The notes under the pieces are model-generated. The model searched no databases and had not been told where the DNA came from. It saw only the letters and a list, made by a program, of their open reading frames with translations. A DNA stretch of 23,413 nucleotides from a virus: IMG/VR virus record IMGVR_UViG_3300012532_000113, positions 1 to 23,413 of that record; one strand, written 5' to 3'. The position numbers and the translations under genes were made by a program. Shown one piece after another: positions 22,776 through 23,413 of the stretch (position 1 is the first letter of the stretch; every line of letters begins with the position of its first letter).

Positions 22776-23413
22776 GTGAAAAGGCTGACATACATAGTTG
22801 TGGTGCTGCTGTTAACTGGCGCTTACGTCCCTGCTCAACTCATCATCGGCAGCGGTGGGCAGATGATTTTAGGCGCTAACCCCGCAATTGTTGATGGCAA
22901 CACGCGTAGCGGCGTTGGTGTGCCCACCACCCCTGACGCAGCACTTAATGGCGACTTCTATACAGACACGTCCACCGGCTGCTTGTGGGGGCCTAAAGCA
23001 GCAGGGGCGTGGCCGGGATCAGCCGCTTTCTGCCCCAGCACCTCTCCGATGGTGTTTCCTGCTCAGGCAGGTATCCCTGTCTGCACAGGCACCCCATGCA
23101 CAGCTTGGACAACCAGTTTCGTCCCTCCTAGCAGCTCTATTGTCGGCATCAGCGATACACAGACGCTTACCAACAAGAGTATCAATGGCAGTGAGATTAA
23201 TAGTGGTACAGTCCCCCCAGCCTTCTTACCACTTCCTACAGCTAGCGCAGGTGGTGTCGTGCGCGCATTCGATTGTGCAACATTGGGTGCTGGCTATGTA
23301 ACACAGAAGATTGGCACAGATGGAATTATGACGTGTGCTGTAGCTAGCGGCGCAGTACCATCCAACTCATCGATTAAGGTAGCAACAACTACTGTGCTGC
23401 CAACAACAATTAT
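22776..23413 (+). CDS. second tail-fibre-like protein with signal peptide (3' partial)
   Basis: The frame is open from GTG 22776 to the window end (212 codons and two bases), with an in-frame TAG at 22758-22760 just upstream. It starts (M)KRLTYIVVVLLLTGAYVPA-QL, a signal peptide with predicted cleavage after Ala 21. Cys pairs follow in GCLW ... AFCPST, VCTGTPC and FDCA ... MTCA. GISDTQTLTNKSINGSEINSG is close to GTSDTQTLTNKTLDG in the 17738-19579 protein, a common tail-fibre motif. The AGGGGG before GTG is a weak ribosome binding site. It is probably a further fibre or fibre-like exported protein; the C-terminus is outside the window. Confidence 0.7.
   Translation, partial: MKRLTYIVVVLLLTGAYVPAQLIIGSGGQMILGANPAIVDGNTRSGVGVPTTPDAALNGDFYTDTSTGCLWGPKAAGAWPGSAAFCPSTSPMVFPAQAGIPVCTGTPCTAWTTSFVPPSSSIVGISDTQTLTNKSINGSEINSGTVPPAFLPLPTASAGGVVRAFDCATLGAGYVTQKIGTDGIMTCAVASGAVPSNSSIKVATTTVLPTTI

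Noticed and set aside
22888-23301. 137-codon + strand frame near the window end
   Set aside because: It is in a different frame from the GTG 22776 gene, which has a signal peptide and a tail-fibre motif across the same bases; this frame has neither.

Overview
The window is the late (structural) half of a tailed, double-stranded DNA phage genome. All credible genes lie on the + strand and are tightly packed with ATGA, GTGA or TAATG overlaps. The gene order (DNA-packaging ATPase, portal, scaffold-like protein, major capsid protein, head-tail adaptor, nozzle-like tail protein, a block of internal or ejection-protein candidates, then fibres) and the lack of a tape-measure, tail-tube or baseplate gene suggest a short-tailed (podovirus-like) virion. 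Replication, lysis and integration genes are not in the window. I saw no tRNA genes, CRISPR arrays or insertion sequences.

Layout. 1-915: two small cysteine-rich proteins that may bind zinc. 908-2719: large terminase. 2741-3510: two overlapping reading frames that share 217 bases. 3512-5197: portal. 5200-6559: small accessory genes, including a helix-turn-helix protein, a 22-residue basic micropeptide and a stem-loop. 6559-8848: scaffold candidate, major capsid protein and a beta-rich protein. 8865-9326: a stand-alone HNH endonuclease, poorer in GC than its neighbours. 9336-13000: head-tail adaptor and nozzle-like protein, each with an inserted accessory domain. 12997-17738: a GNAT-like protein, four internal-virion candidates and a small basic protein. 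17738 to the end: three consecutive large genes for fibre, tailspike or depolymerase-like proteins.

The most unusual feature is this last block. All three proteins start with what looks like a bona fide Sec signal peptide ending in an A-x-A or V-x-A site followed by Gln, and all carry many closely spaced cysteine pairs. Yet the first and third contain classic phage tail-fibre motifs, and the second ends in a right-handed beta-helix typical of depolymerases. Tail fibres normally assemble in the cytoplasm, so a cluster of exported, disulfide-capable fibre-like proteins is unexpected.

Host: the N-terminal and Ig-like domains of the last block, the Gln after the signal cleavage site and a GC content of about 58% in the lines I counted resemble secreted proteins of Acidobacteria (Terriglobia). 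This is an inference from recalled protein style, not from a search. The sequence could be an environmental or metagenomic phage or a prophage fragment; the window cannot tell which.
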